Shown here: positions 1 through 7,357 of the stretch, one piece after another | How the letters are laid out: the number at the start of each line of letters is the position of its first letter | Numbering within the stretch: the stretch's first letter is position 1 | NCBI GenBank assembly: GCA_002431965.1 | Contig: DJEW01000028.1 | Location: 58,148-94,271, forward strand | Length of the DNA stretch: 36,124 nucleotides | Direction of reading: 5' to 3' | Origin: Clostridiales bacterium UBA5888 | GTDB taxonomy: Bacteria; Bacillota; Clostridia; Oscillospirales; Oscillospiraceae | The notes under the pieces: model-generated | The model's input: only the letters and a program-made list of their open reading frames with translations | The model's database searches: none | What the model was told of the DNA's origin: nothing | Program-made: the position numbers and the translations under genes

Positions 1-2132
1 TACTGCTCGGCGAGGTAGATGCTGACTCTGCTTTGTATCTGCTTCATAGTGTCCTCCACGCTCTGGTCTCCGGCAAAGTAAGCCCCCGCCGCAGCATGTA
101 CGACCTGCCATATCTGCGCATCATGGCGTACAACAGTGTCCGCATCAATGATAATATCCGCAAGCTTGTTCATTGCCTCCAGCCCGTATGGGTGGTACTG
201 CCGAATATCACCGAATCCCTCCCATGTGCTGTCTATCTGCTCTCTCAACCCGTCCAGCCGTGGTGAAATGAAGAATTTCATCTTGTATTCCTCAGTCAGA
301 AACTGCCGCAGAAACTGCCAGCACATATCCTTGTTCGCTGAATATGCCGAAATACCGTAACTAAGGAGCGGATAGACAGCACTGCCGATCTCCGGAAGCC
401 CCGGAAAACAGTAATCCTCGAAAAACGCCTGCGGCGCAGTGCTCGCCATCCACACATCATTGGCGTTTATATAGTACAGCAAGCCTGTGCTCGTCGAGAC
501 CTCATCAGACAACACGGCGCTTTCCATCTGTGCGCCTGTCTCCGGCATTTGCTTCACAGTCTCGAGCACATTTCTGAAATAATCCGATTCAAAATAGCAC
601 TTGCCGGCAGACCAGTCCACAAGTTTCTTGCCGGAAGCATCAACGATGTTGCCCAAAAGCCACATACGGTCATGGTGCTTGTCAAAAACAGTGTCGAAGA
701 AATCGCTGCTCTCCACCACGGAGTTCAGAGCGTCATACGTCCAGTTCTCTTCTGACCCGACCGCGCTTGAGGAAGCAAATGTGGTCACAACGGAAAATGC
801 CGGAACGACCTCATACAGTCCGCCATTTATTTCTAGCGAGTTGATAATGCCAGGTATGAAGTCACTGCGTGCCAGTTCCGGATCGCTGTCGATATATGGA
901 TATAAATTTTCAAGCAAGCCGCGTCTGGCAAGCTGCGCTGAGGAAGGAATTGTATCGACAGAGGACATGGAGAAATCATATATATCCGGCATATTTCCCG
1001 CCACAATATCCGCCATAAGCTTTGCGGCAGACAATGTACTGTTCTCACCGCCATACACGGAATAATCCACGATCTCTATCGGGCAGTCGGGATGAGTGCC
1101 GTTCCATGCTCTTATTGCTTCCTGAACTCGAAAATCTATCCCGTTCGGGTCTGTTGTCGCAAAGCGTATCACGCCGCTGTCATCCTCGCTCACCTCAATC
1201 GGTGCAAGTACGAGAAGTGGAGACGGCTTATCATACGCAATACGCCCAGCGCATACCAGCTTCTCTCCCGCCTCGGCAACACTTCCCTGTATAATGCCTA
1301 TGCCGTTCCACGAAAAAAGCTTTTTAAACTCTTTCGTGTCAAAGCGATACCCAAAAAGCGCGTTGCTGCTGCTCAGATAAGCATCCCAAGCCACACCGCC
1401 GCTCATGTCTGTAAACGGCATATTAAAAACAACACTTTTCGCCGGGCTGAGTTTCTCAGCCAAAGGAGAATATGCGTCAATGCGGTATTCGGTTCCCTCG
1501 TTATATGCCAACAGTATCTCACCGTCATGTGTACGCGCAAGCTTCGCTCCGGACTGCACCTGCATGGTTTGCAGGACTTTTATCTCCGATTCAATTTCCG
1601 CTGTAACAAGCTGCTCGCTCCCTATAATAAACAGCTTTCCGCCATAAACCTCAAGTTGGCTCGGAAGCCACTCATCAGCCGTGGACAGTTTTCCGAAAGG
1701 GTAGCTTTCAACGGTATTTCCCAGCGTATCAAGTATGATGACCTCATAGTTTCCGTCCTCGTTTGCAGATGCGGCAAGGATGTACACCACACCATCCAAG
1801 TCCACAGAAACGTCACAATAGAGCTTGTCCGCTGAACTAAGCAGCTCCATGTCAGCATCTGTTTTGCAGTCAAAACAGTTTACATAATATTTGCTGCTGT
1901 CACTGCCAATATAATATACAAGACTGTCGAAGGCAGCAAGCCGATCACTCGTCCATATGTCGTTTTCTACATTAGATGTTTCGAGGGCGAAGCACGGTGA
2001 AACAGTTTTTTCCGCTTCTGCAGCCGCGTCGATCTCGTTATCCGGGTCGTTGCCAACTCCACGTTCGCCGGAACACGATGTCAAGCCGCAGACGAATATG
2101 GCGGCAAGCAATGCCATAAAAAGCCTTTTCAT
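1..2132 (-). CDS. Extracellular solute-binding lipoprotein with N-terminal beta-rich (propeller-like) region; reaches the left edge
   Basis: An open frame of 710 codons runs from the ATG at 2132 to the window edge. The last complete residues are AEQ, followed by a split codon starting TA, so the stop may lie right at the edge. An AAAGGAG ribosome site precedes the ATG. Residues 1-20 form a lipoprotein signal (MKRLFMALLA...) with lipobox LTSC and lipidated Cys20. Residues about 40-320 are beta-rich with repeated short strands ending in statements such as VYYIGSDSS and KLFIIGSEQ, like a propeller. From about residue 323 (VIRFATTDP, AWNGTHPDCPIEIVDYS) the sequence resembles family 1 ABC solute-binding proteins, ending in an amphipathic helix. 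No ABC permease or ATPase is visible nearby. It is the last readable gene on the minus strand after agrD-agrB and the peptidoglycan-binding gene, so it may belong to that quorum-sensing locus (inference). The ligand is unknown. Confidence 0.85.
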   Translation of the reverse strand, partial: MKRLFMALLAAIFVCGLTSCSGERGVGNDPDNEIDAAAEAEKTVSPCFALETSNVENDIWTSDRLAAFDSLVYYIGSDSSKYYVNCFDCKTDADMELLSSADKLYCDVSVDLDGVVYILAASANEDGNYEVIILDTLGNTVESYPFGKLSTADEWLPSQLEVYGGKLFIIGSEQLVTAEIESEIKVLQTMQVQSGAKLARTHDGEILLAYNEGTEYRIDAYSPLAEKLSPAKSVVFNMPFTDMSGGVAWDAYLSSSNALFGYRFDTKEFKKLFSWNGIGIIQGSVAEAGEKLVCAGRIAYDKPSPLLVLAPIEVSEDDSGVIRFATTDPNGIDFRVQEAIRAWNGTHPDCPIEIVDYSVYGGENSTLSAAKLMADIVAGNMPDIYDFSMSSVDTIPSSAQLARRGLLENLYPYIDSDPELARSDFIPGIINSLEINGGLYEVVPAFSVVTTFASSSAVGSEENWTYDALNSVVESSDFFDTVFDKHHDRMWLLGNIVDASGKKLVDWSAGKCYFESDYFRNVLETVKQMPETGAQMESAVLSDEVSTSTGLLYYINANDVWMASTAPQAFFEDYCFPGLPEIGSAVYPLLSYGISAYSANKDMCWQFLRQFLTEEYKMKFFISPRLDGLREQIDSTWEGFGDIRQYHPYGLEAMNKLADIIIDADTVVRHDAQIWQVVHAAAGAYFAGDQSVEDTMKQIQSRVSIYLAEQ

Positions 2133-2148
2133 GCTGTGCTCCTTTACT

Positions 2149-2186
2149 GAAGGTATGCCCGAGGGCAAGCCTCTGGGCATACCTTC
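2149..2186 (-). promoter_or_regulatory. Long intercistronic hairpin just upstream of the lipoprotein ribosome site
   Basis: A perfect 12-bp inverted repeat (2149-2160 GAAGGTATGCCC with 2175-2186) continues inward as GAGG/CCTC after a one-base bulge, leaving a GCAAG loop. In the minus-strand transcript it ends seven bases before the AAAGGAG of the lipoprotein gene. No run of T follows it, so it is not a typical intrinsic terminator. It could be a mRNA-stability or processing element, or an attenuator between the two genes. Confidence 0.6.
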
Positions 2187-2231
2187 AAATCTAAATTACT
2201 GTTTTATAGCCGCTTTTCTATGATATTGCCG

Positions 2232-2672
2232 TCAAGTCAGGTGCGGGAGAATTTTTTGGCTGAGGCTGAGGTCATACTGCCATCTTGTATTAAATACTGT
2301 CCAAGTACCATAACCGACTATTCCGTCAGCAGTTATTCCCTGATTTGCCTGAAATGTCAACACGGCGCTTCTGGTTTTATCTCCAAAATCGCTGTCCACA
2401 GTCCCGACATAATATGCTTTGTTTCCGGTGCATTCATAAAACCGGTTCATCAGGTCTTGAATGCAGGTAACATATCCCCATACCGCGCCGTAAGATACCT
2501 GCGTAGTTTTATCAACTATATAATACTGACCATAGGCGTTATAGAAAAAAGTCTGATCATTCCCCAAATTTGAAGGAGGGGCAACCGGTGTACCTACGGC
2601 AAATGCGCTGACCGGGAACACACATATCGCCAGGACGAGCACCAGCAGTGCTGAAATTATTCTCTTTTTCAT
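2232..2672 (-). CDS. Small secreted peptidoglycan-binding domain protein
   Basis: The 146-residue product starts with a classical Sec signal peptide (MKKRIISALLVLVLAICVFPVSAFA, cleavage after AFA). The C-terminal part reads as a PG_binding_1 repeat: CIQDLMNRFYECTG, then VDSDFGDKTRSAVLTFQANQG, then ITADGIVGYGTW, the usual three-helix pattern with FQ..G and DGI.G..TW signatures. The ATG at 2672 is preferred over the in-frame TTG at 2684, because AAAGGA lies only one base before the TTG and 13 bases before the ATG. It lies 115 bases downstream of agrB on the same strand, with no obvious promoter or terminator between, so co-transcription is plausible. There is no catalytic domain; it probably only binds the cell wall. 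Confidence 0.82.
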   Translation of the reverse strand: MKKRIISALLVLVLAICVFPVSAFAVGTPVAPPSNLGNDQTFFYNAYGQYYIVDKTTQVSYGAVWGYVTCIQDLMNRFYECTGNKAYYVGTVDSDFGDKTRSAVLTFQANQGITADGIVGYGTWTVFNTRWQYDLSLSQKILPHLT

Positions 2673-2787
2673 TTTTGTAAACAATTCCTTTCGTTATTTA
2701 TTTGACGTTTGTTGTTGGATATTGTTCCTTGCGAGTGGAAATTGATCTAGCCCATTGGAATCACCGCTTTCTTTTTGTATTTTTACA

Positions 2788-3378
2788 TTAACGGTCGGTT
2801 GATTTACCGCCGGTCTGCATCTTTCCAAACGTCAGGAGAGCGCTTTCCAGCACCAGGCTGACAGCGCACGCGGCAGAAATGGAGCTTTCCCCAATCACAT
2901 GCGCCACTGCCGCAATCACAGCAATTGCCGACGCAGCAATTATTGACTTGCATTTATACCTCTTCCGTTCGCTCTCTGTCAGTCGTTTTTCCTCTGTGTC
3001 AACAGGGCTGCACGCAGCAACGCAGACAAGTCCGACCGTCAGCATGACAGGTACATAACCCGGTTTTTCTGCTGCGGCAAGTCCCTTTACCGCCAGCAGC
3101 GACACAAAAAGCGCCAATGACGTGCTGAGTGTGCAAAGCCCCTCCGACTTTGCGTGTATACCGCCGGCAAAGCCCCTCACCGCGGCAAACATGATATAGA
3201 ACACTGCGCTTTCAAGGGGAATACACAAAATGAACCCAAAGAACAACGTCAGAAGGAAGAAAAACAGGTTGGAAAACAGTACAAAGAAGCCGTAGACATA
3301 AAGTTCCTTGTCCTCTTGTGCAATCTCACTTTGAGTTAAAACCAAGTCTACGGCTTTTTGCGCAATCCGCAATATCAC
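2788..3378 (-). CDS. agrB: AgrB-type membrane peptidase that processes the autoinducer propeptide
   Basis: A 196-residue polytopic membrane protein of the Accessory gene regulator B family. The signature segment RGFAGGIHAKSEGLC contains His75 and Cys82, with the same spacing of seven as the catalytic His/Cys pair of Staphylococcus AgrB. Hydrophobic segments lie at about 30-52, 54-70, 84-100, 108-122, 146-164 and 168-184. The family cleaves the C-terminal tail from AgrD in the membrane and forms the thiolactone. The start is a GTG at 3378 that overlaps the agrD stop by four bases (GTGA), which implies translational coupling. The adjacent agrD supports the call fully. Confidence 0.93.
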   Translation of the reverse strand: MILRIAQKAVDLVLTQSEIAQEDKELYVYGFFVLFSNLFFFLLTLFFGFILCIPLESAVFYIMFAAVRGFAGGIHAKSEGLCTLSTSLALFVSLLAVKGLAAAEKPGYVPVMLTVGLVCVAACSPVDTEEKRLTESERKRYKCKSIIAASAIAVIAAVAHVIGESSISAACAVSLVLESALLTFGKMQTGGKSTDR

Positions 3379-3524
3379 TTACGGACGGTCTTGAAACGGT
3401 CGAGCGCGGCTGGGGCTTTGGGCTGATATATTGCCCAACAGGTCGTGCTGTTTGCGTTCCGCTTTAAAGCTTTTTCGGCTGCGGATTTAGCTGCTTTTGC
3501 GGCAAGCTTTTTTATTTTCTCCAC
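3375..3524 (-). CDS. agrD: AgrD-type cyclic (thio)lactone autoinducer propeptide
   Basis: The 49-residue product has the three-part AgrD build: a cationic amphipathic helix (MEKIKKLAAKAAKSAAEKAL), a core around NSTTCWAIY with Cys29, and a tail with the recognition motif QPKAPAAL. By family analogy (ring made from Cys to the fifth residue), the predicted ring is C29-W-A-I-Y33, with processing between Tyr33 and Gln34. GTG at 3524 is chosen as the start because GGGGAGG sits eight bases upstream; a longer reading from further upstream would place the ribosome site inside the gene. The stop overlaps the agrB start. In this family the mature peptide is exported and sensed by the GHKL kinase, here encoded divergently. 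Confidence 0.9.
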   Translation of the reverse strand: MEKIKKLAAKAAKSAAEKALKRNANSTTCWAIYQPKAPAALDRFKTVRK

Positions 3525-3548
3525 ATTCTTCACCTCCCCTCTGCGTCT

Positions 3549-3576
3549 ACGATACCACAACTGTGCTATAACGCAA
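3549..3576 (-). promoter_or_regulatory. Candidate promoter of agrD-agrB
   Basis: Read on the minus strand, TTGCGT (3571-3576) and TATCGT (3549-3554) are separated by 16 bases. Both hexamers are imperfect, as expected for an activator-dependent promoter. The 16-bp direct repeats at 3585-3621 lie directly upstream of the -35. Confidence 0.45.
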
Positions 3577-3584
3577 TGGCTTAT

Positions 3585-3621
3585 GTCGAAATGCAGAAAA
3601 ACAGCGTCGAAATGCAGAAAA
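3585..3621. promoter_or_regulatory. Two 16-bp direct repeats with 21-bp period: probable LytTR regulator binding site
   Basis: GTCGAAATGCAGAAAA occurs at 3585-3600 and again at 3606-3621. A 21-bp period is two helical turns, the arrangement recognised by LytTR regulators such as AgrA and ComE. The site lies between the divergent agrDB and regulator-kinase promoters, just upstream of the candidate agrD -35 and 13 bp upstream of the plus-strand -35. Confidence 0.7.
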
Positions 3622-3633
3622 CCGCATTATTGT

Positions 3634-3662
3634 TTGACAAGATATGTAATTTGTGGTAAGAT
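3634..3662 (+). promoter_or_regulatory. Sigma-A promoter of the LytTR regulator/GHKL kinase genes
   Basis: A consensus -35 TTGACA (3634-3639), a 17-base spacer and -10 TAAGAT (3657-3662) lie 54 bases upstream of the regulator ATG. This strong basal promoter contrasts with the weaker one facing agrD. Confidence 0.8.
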
Positions 3663-3715
3663 AAATATGCTGACATTTCATATATCACATTCATGTTTAT
3701 TACGAGGTAAATTTT

Positions 3716-4417
3716 ATGTTTAACGTACTCATATGTGACGATGAACCGCAATTCGTAAGCGAACTGCACATCCATGTGAAGAAATACATGGACGAGCGTG
3801 GATTCCCATGCCGCATCGACGCAATGCAGTCTCCCACGCATGCGCTTGAGAACGGCACAGCGTATCATCTCGCTTTTCTCGACATTCAGATGGATGATTT
3901 GGACGGCATATCCCTCGCAAAAGCTCTGAAACAGCGCAACAGCAAGATTGCACTGTTTTTTGTGACGAATTACAACAAATATCAGGATGATGCAATGGAC
4001 CTGCGTGCGCTCAGGTATTTTGAAAAACCGTTTGACCCTGTGCGGCTGTACGCCGGTCTTGACAAAGCAATGGAGTATATCAGCGGTACATATGTCGATG
4101 TTTTTTCATCCGTTAACGGCGAACACAGGCGCACAGTGATAGATGATATTGAATACATAATGCGCGATAACCGCCGCGTTGTAATGGTCACAAAAGACGG
4201 AGCGTTCACCACAAAGCAAAGCTTTGACTGGTGGCTTGAACACTTACCGTCCGCTTTCTTCTGCCATGTGCATAATGCTTTTCTTGTTAATCTTCATTAT
4301 GTCGGCTCGTATTCCTATACTGAGCTTACCTTGACCGATTCTATCGTCATTCCTATCGCGTCGCGAAAACAGGCGGCTTTCCGCAAATTCTGGTTTGACT
4401 ATCTGCGGCGGAGGTAA
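3716..4417 (+). CDS. AgrA-like LytTR family response regulator
   Basis: A 233-residue protein with a receiver domain (residues 1-120: acidic pair Asp8-Asp9, phosphoacceptor Asp56 in LAFLDIQM, KP motif in FEKPFDP) and a C-terminal LytTR DNA-binding domain (about 130-233: YVDVFSSVNGEHRRTVIDDI, FCHVHNAFLVNLHYV, IPIASRKQAAFRKFW). These regulators bind paired direct repeats upstream of quorum-controlled promoters; a matching repeat pair lies at 3585-3621. GAGG is placed nine bases before the ATG. The stop is two bases before the kinase gene, so the pair forms an operon divergent from agrDB. Activation of agrDB is inferred from family and position. Confidence 0.92.
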   Translation: MFNVLICDDEPQFVSELHIHVKKYMDERGFPCRIDAMQSPTHALENGTAYHLAFLDIQMDDLDGISLAKALKQRNSKIALFFVTNYNKYQDDAMDLRALRYFEKPFDPVRLYAGLDKAMEYISGTYVDVFSSVNGEHRRTVIDDIEYIMRDNRRVVMVTKDGAFTTKQSFDWWLEHLPSAFFCHVHNAFLVNLHYVGSYSYTELTLTDSIVIPIASRKQAAFRKFWFDYLRRR

Positions 4418-4419
4418 AT

Positions 4420-5718
4420 ATGCTCAACTTTGCTGTCTCCACTGTGATATACCTTTTTGAAATGCTCATCGCGTATACGGTTTTTTCATCCGTGAACGGC
4501 TGCAAATGGTCAACCGTCATCACTATGCTGTTCGGCGCTGGTATTTTTACGATTGCCTCTCTGGCAAATGTCACCTTTTCAAATACAGTTTGGATAAATG
4601 CCTTGTCGTCAATGGTATGCACCTTGCTCTTCGCCGTCATTTGCTTCAACATGAGGCTGAACACCGCTTTGGTCTACGTTATGCTGATGAGCATTTTTTC
4701 TGCTGTATTTGAGCTGGTGACTATTTTTGCAATATCATCATTGACCGTCGAAAACACCACATCGTATAACTCCGATATGTCGCTGCTGCTGATGGAGGCG
4801 GTCATCAGCAAAACCATGTACCTTTTTGCGTGCGTGCTGCTTTTAAGCTGGCTGCGGCATCAAGGCACTGTCAGCCAAATAAACGCAAGCTTTTTCCTCC
4901 TGCCCGCAGGCGTGCTGTTTGCTCTGCTGGCGTTCTGGTATATCTGTGCACACGAGCAGATAAGCGATGGGAATCAGTTTTTGCTCGCGCTTACGAGCGC
5001 GGTATTGCTTGGTTCAACTATTATGTTCTTCCTCACATACCAGCACGGAGCAGAGAAAGACTGCGAATATCTGCAAATGAAGGCAGAGAATGACCGTCTG
5101 CAAACTGAAAAGGCGTACTATGACATACTTGAGCGGCAAAATGAGCAGCTCATGCTGTACGCCCACGATGCAAAAAATCATCTGTCGGCAATACAAAGTC
5201 TCAGCCACGACCCGGACATAAACAAATACATAAGCAAATTGCAAACACAGCTTGTGAGCTACTCCAGCGGCTGCCACAGCGGAAACAGAACGCTTGATGT
5301 TATAATCAATAAGTACAAAACAGAATGCGAGCTGCACACTGTGAAATTCGCGTATGATATAAAGCTCTGCAATCTTTCGTGCTTGCAGGACATTGACCTC
5401 GTTGCCATACTTGGTAATCTGCTCGACAACGCGCTCACCGCCGCCGCGGCTTCCCGCGCGAGGATAATGTCGATAGAAACCGGCATTCATAACACCTATA
5501 ACATTATTGTTATATCCAACAGCTGCGATACCCCGCCTAATTGCGACGGGTCAACGCTGGTAACAACAAAAAATGACCGAGCGTTTCACGGACTCGGTCT
5601 CAGGAGTGTAAAAAGGGTTCTGACAAGATACGCCGGTGATTTTGACTGGCAATATGAAGCCGAGAACCATATGTTTTATATCACGGTAATGCTGAAAGCA
5701 CCAAAGGACATAACCTAA
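4420..5718 (+). CDS. AgrC-like sensor histidine kinase (GHKL ATPase domain)
   Basis: A 432-residue protein. About six or seven hydrophobic helices fill residues 1-207, forming an integral-membrane sensor without a large outside domain, as in AgrC. A helical linker (DCEYLQMKAENDRLQTEKAYY) follows, then the atypical dimerisation motif YAHDAKNHLSAI with phosphorylatable His249. The GHKL catalytic domain shows the N box (LGNLLDNAL, about 331-339) and the G box HGLGLRSVKRV. It begins two bases after the LytTR regulator stop. By family and context it senses the AgrD-derived peptide and phosphorylates the regulator. The gene ends in a strong bidirectional terminator. Confidence 0.92.
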   Translation: MLNFAVSTVIYLFEMLIAYTVFSSVNGCKWSTVITMLFGAGIFTIASLANVTFSNTVWINALSSMVCTLLFAVICFNMRLNTALVYVMLMSIFSAVFELVTIFAISSLTVENTTSYNSDMSLLLMEAVISKTMYLFACVLLLSWLRHQGTVSQINASFFLLPAGVLFALLAFWYICAHEQISDGNQFLLALTSAVLLGSTIMFFLTYQHGAEKDCEYLQMKAENDRLQTEKAYYDILERQNEQLMLYAHDAKNHLSAIQSLSHDPDINKYISKLQTQLVSYSSGCHSGNRTLDVIINKYKTECELHTVKFAYDIKLCNLSCLQDIDLVAILGNLLDNALTAAAASRARIMSIETGIHNTYNIIVISNSCDTPPNCDGSTLVTTKNDRAFHGLGLRSVKRVLTRYAGDFDWQYEAENHMFYITVMLKAPKDIT

Positions 5719-5763
5719 AAACAACAGTCGCGGCATGATCACTCTGCCGCGCCTGTTGTTTTT
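5717..5763. terminator. Bidirectional intrinsic terminator between the kinase and TetR genes
   Basis: AAAAACAACAG (5717-5727) pairs with its complement at 5753-5763. An inner CGCGGCA/TGCCGCG stem is separated by one mismatch. A-rich and T-rich flanks on either side let it serve the plus-strand kinase gene and the converging minus-strand TetR gene. Confidence 0.85.
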
Positions 5764-5832
5764 CATATCATAATACCTCCGGCTGAGCAAGAGACCGGGC
5801 GCAATATGATATAGGGTAAATACGGTTAATTT

Positions 5833-6393
5833 TCAGAAACGGCGGGGATATTTCATCGCCGTGCCCATGACGAGCCCGTCGAGCACTTCGCTGTACCCTT
5901 CGACCATGGCGTCGATATCCTCTCTCATGCGTCCCCAGAGAAAGCGCAGGAAAAGCCCCGCAAAGGAATAGCGGCAGACGTCCGCCATCTCCTTCAGCCG
6001 CGCCTCCGGCACCTCATACGCCGCCGCGTGCCGGCACACAAAGCGGTAAAACACATCCTCCCCCAGTGTGAAGACAAAGCGCTCCATCCTGTCACGAGAA
6101 AGGGAATTGAAAATATGATAAATGACAGCGGAGTGCTCCACACAGTCGCGCAGAAAGTCCTTCATGGCAAGTTTTAAATCGTCATAGGGCGGCTTGCCGC
6201 TGGCGTAGGTGCTCAGCTCGCCGCGCATCCACACGTCCAGAAGATCATAAATATCGCTGTAATGATAATAAAAGGTATTGGAGCTGATCTCGCACCGGCG
6301 CACGAGCGCCGACACCGTTATCCTGTCAAACGGCATCTCGGTCAGCATCTTCTCAAACGTCTCAATAATAGCCCTCTGCGTATACTGCGCCAT
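5833..6393 (-). CDS. TetR/AcrR family transcriptional regulator
   Basis: A 186-residue protein. The N-terminal helix-turn-helix covers about residues 5-50: AIIETFEKMLTEMPFDRITV, then SALVRRCEISSNTFYYHYSD, a standard TetR recognition helix ending in FYYHYSDIYDLL. The remainder is an all-helical C-terminal domain like that of the DhaS/TetR_C_8 subgroup (DFLRDCVEH, FNSLSRDRMERFV, MADVCRYSFAGLFLRFLWGRMRED). ATG at 6393 is chosen over the GTG one codon upstream because GGGGAGG is seven bases before it. A possible operator palindrome lies upstream at 6459-6472. Its target is unknown; itself and the adjacent flavodoxin/ferredoxin gene are candidates. Confidence 0.88.
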   Translation of the reverse strand: MAQYTQRAIIETFEKMLTEMPFDRITVSALVRRCEISSNTFYYHYSDIYDLLDVWMRGELSTYASGKPPYDDLKLAMKDFLRDCVEHSAVIYHIFNSLSRDRMERFVFTLGEDVFYRFVCRHAAAYEVPEARLKEMADVCRYSFAGLFLRFLWGRMREDIDAMVEGYSEVLDGLVMGTAMKYPRRF

Positions 6394-6418
6394 CACCCAG
6401 CCTCCCCATATTGACGGT

Positions 6419-6472
6419 ATTATACGTTGTGCATATAAATATACTGTGCCATCGTAAACAGTTGTTCAACTG
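6419..6472 (-). promoter_or_regulatory. tetR upstream region: -10 box and candidate operator palindrome
   Basis: On the minus strand a perfect TATAAT -10 lies at 6419-6424, 26 bp from the tetR start; the -35 is poor. Further upstream CAGTTG-TT-CAACTG (6459-6472) is an inverted repeat with six-base arms, a plausible autoregulatory operator for the TetR protein. Function is inferred only from position and symmetry. Confidence 0.4.
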
Positions 6473-6511
6473 ATTTTCAATTTTAATTGACGCAAAACCC
6501 ACTATATGCGC

Positions 6512-6541
6512 AAAAAACGCGCCGCAGGCAAATGCGGCGCG
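6512..6541 (-). terminator. Intrinsic terminator of the flavodoxin/ferredoxin gene
   Basis: A nine-base-pair GC stem CGCGCCGCA (6518-6526 with 6533-6541) and a six-base loop, followed on the minus strand by six T residues (A run at 6512-6517). It begins 12 bases after the stop codon at 6554. Confidence 0.9.
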
Positions 6542-6553
6542 ATAACGTCTTTA

Positions 6554-7291
6554 TCAAATATAAAACTTCGGCTCTTTGCGCGTCGAGCAGACGAGACGCA
6601 GCGACGCTGACGCCGCGAGAAGCAGCGCCTTCGGCACATGGCGGACCTCAAACGGGCAGACGCTGACGCAGCGCATGCATGAAATGCATTTTGCCGGGTC
6701 GGGCTTTCTGGGGTCACCACCGTCGATCGCGCCGGTGGGGCACTCCTGGGCACACGTACCGCAGCCGCTGCAATCCCTGCCGGAGACGGGGTGCAGCGGC
6801 AGACCGTCATACCTGCGGTAATCATGGCTGCCGGGCATGGCGACAACGCCGAGCTTTTCCTTCGCTTCGAGCTTATGGAGAAACTCCATGAGCTTCGCCG
6901 TGTCGCTTTCGTCCGGGCGGCCCGCGCCGAAGCGGCGGTCAATGGAATGCGGCGCGATCATCTCCGCGCCGCCGGCCGTGCGGAATCCCTTCTCGCGTGC
7001 AAGGTCGCTCATCTCCATAAGCGCGTCCTCCACGGCGCGGTTGCCGTACACTGCCACGAGCACCGCCGGGGTTCTTGAGCCGCGTATGCCCTGCATGCGC
7101 TTGTACATGGGCTTGGGTATTCTGCCGCCGTACACCGGGAAGCAGAAGAAAACCACATCGTCCTCGCCATAGCTGAGGTCATAGTCAAAGACCGTGACGT
7201 CCAGCGCCTGCGCCTTAAGCTCGCCCGCGATGAGCTGCGCCACGTGCTCCGTGCCGCCGGTCGGACTGAAATAAATAACCGTTGCTTTCAT
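6554..7291 (-). CDS. EFR1-type protein: flavodoxin domain plus two [4Fe-4S] ferredoxin clusters
   Basis: A 245-residue cytoplasmic electron-transfer protein. The N-terminal flavodoxin fold has the FMN phosphate loop SPTGGTEHVA (residues 9-18) and a VAVYGNRAVEDAL segment. The C-terminal part has two CxxCxxCxxxC sets: Cys174/177/180/184 and Cys202/205/208/212. This layout matches the family annotated EFR1 ferrodoxin; physiological partners are unknown. The ATG at 7291 is chosen with AGG nine bases upstream; an in-frame TTG eight codons earlier would overlap that site. It lies 66 bases downstream of the APH-fold kinase gene on the same strand. Confidence 0.9.
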   Translation of the reverse strand: MKATVIYFSPTGGTEHVAQLIAGELKAQALDVTVFDYDLSYGEDDVVFFCFPVYGGRIPKPMYKRMQGIRGSRTPAVLVAVYGNRAVEDALMEMSDLAREKGFRTAGGAEMIAPHSIDRRFGAGRPDESDTAKLMEFLHKLEAKEKLGVVAMPGSHDYRRYDGLPLHPVSGRDCSGCGTCAQECPTGAIDGGDPRKPDPAKCISCMRCVSVCPFEVRHVPKALLLAASASLRLVCSTRKEPKFYI

Positions 7292-7357
7292 ATTTATATA
7301 CCTGCACCTCTCCAAGTATTTTCTGCCGCTGTGGTGACGATAGCATTTCCGCGTGCG

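Noticed and set aside
2673..2684. TTG start for the peptidoglycan-binding protein
   Set aside because: The AAAGGA site is only one base away from the TTG, while the ATG at 2672 begins a clean signal peptide.
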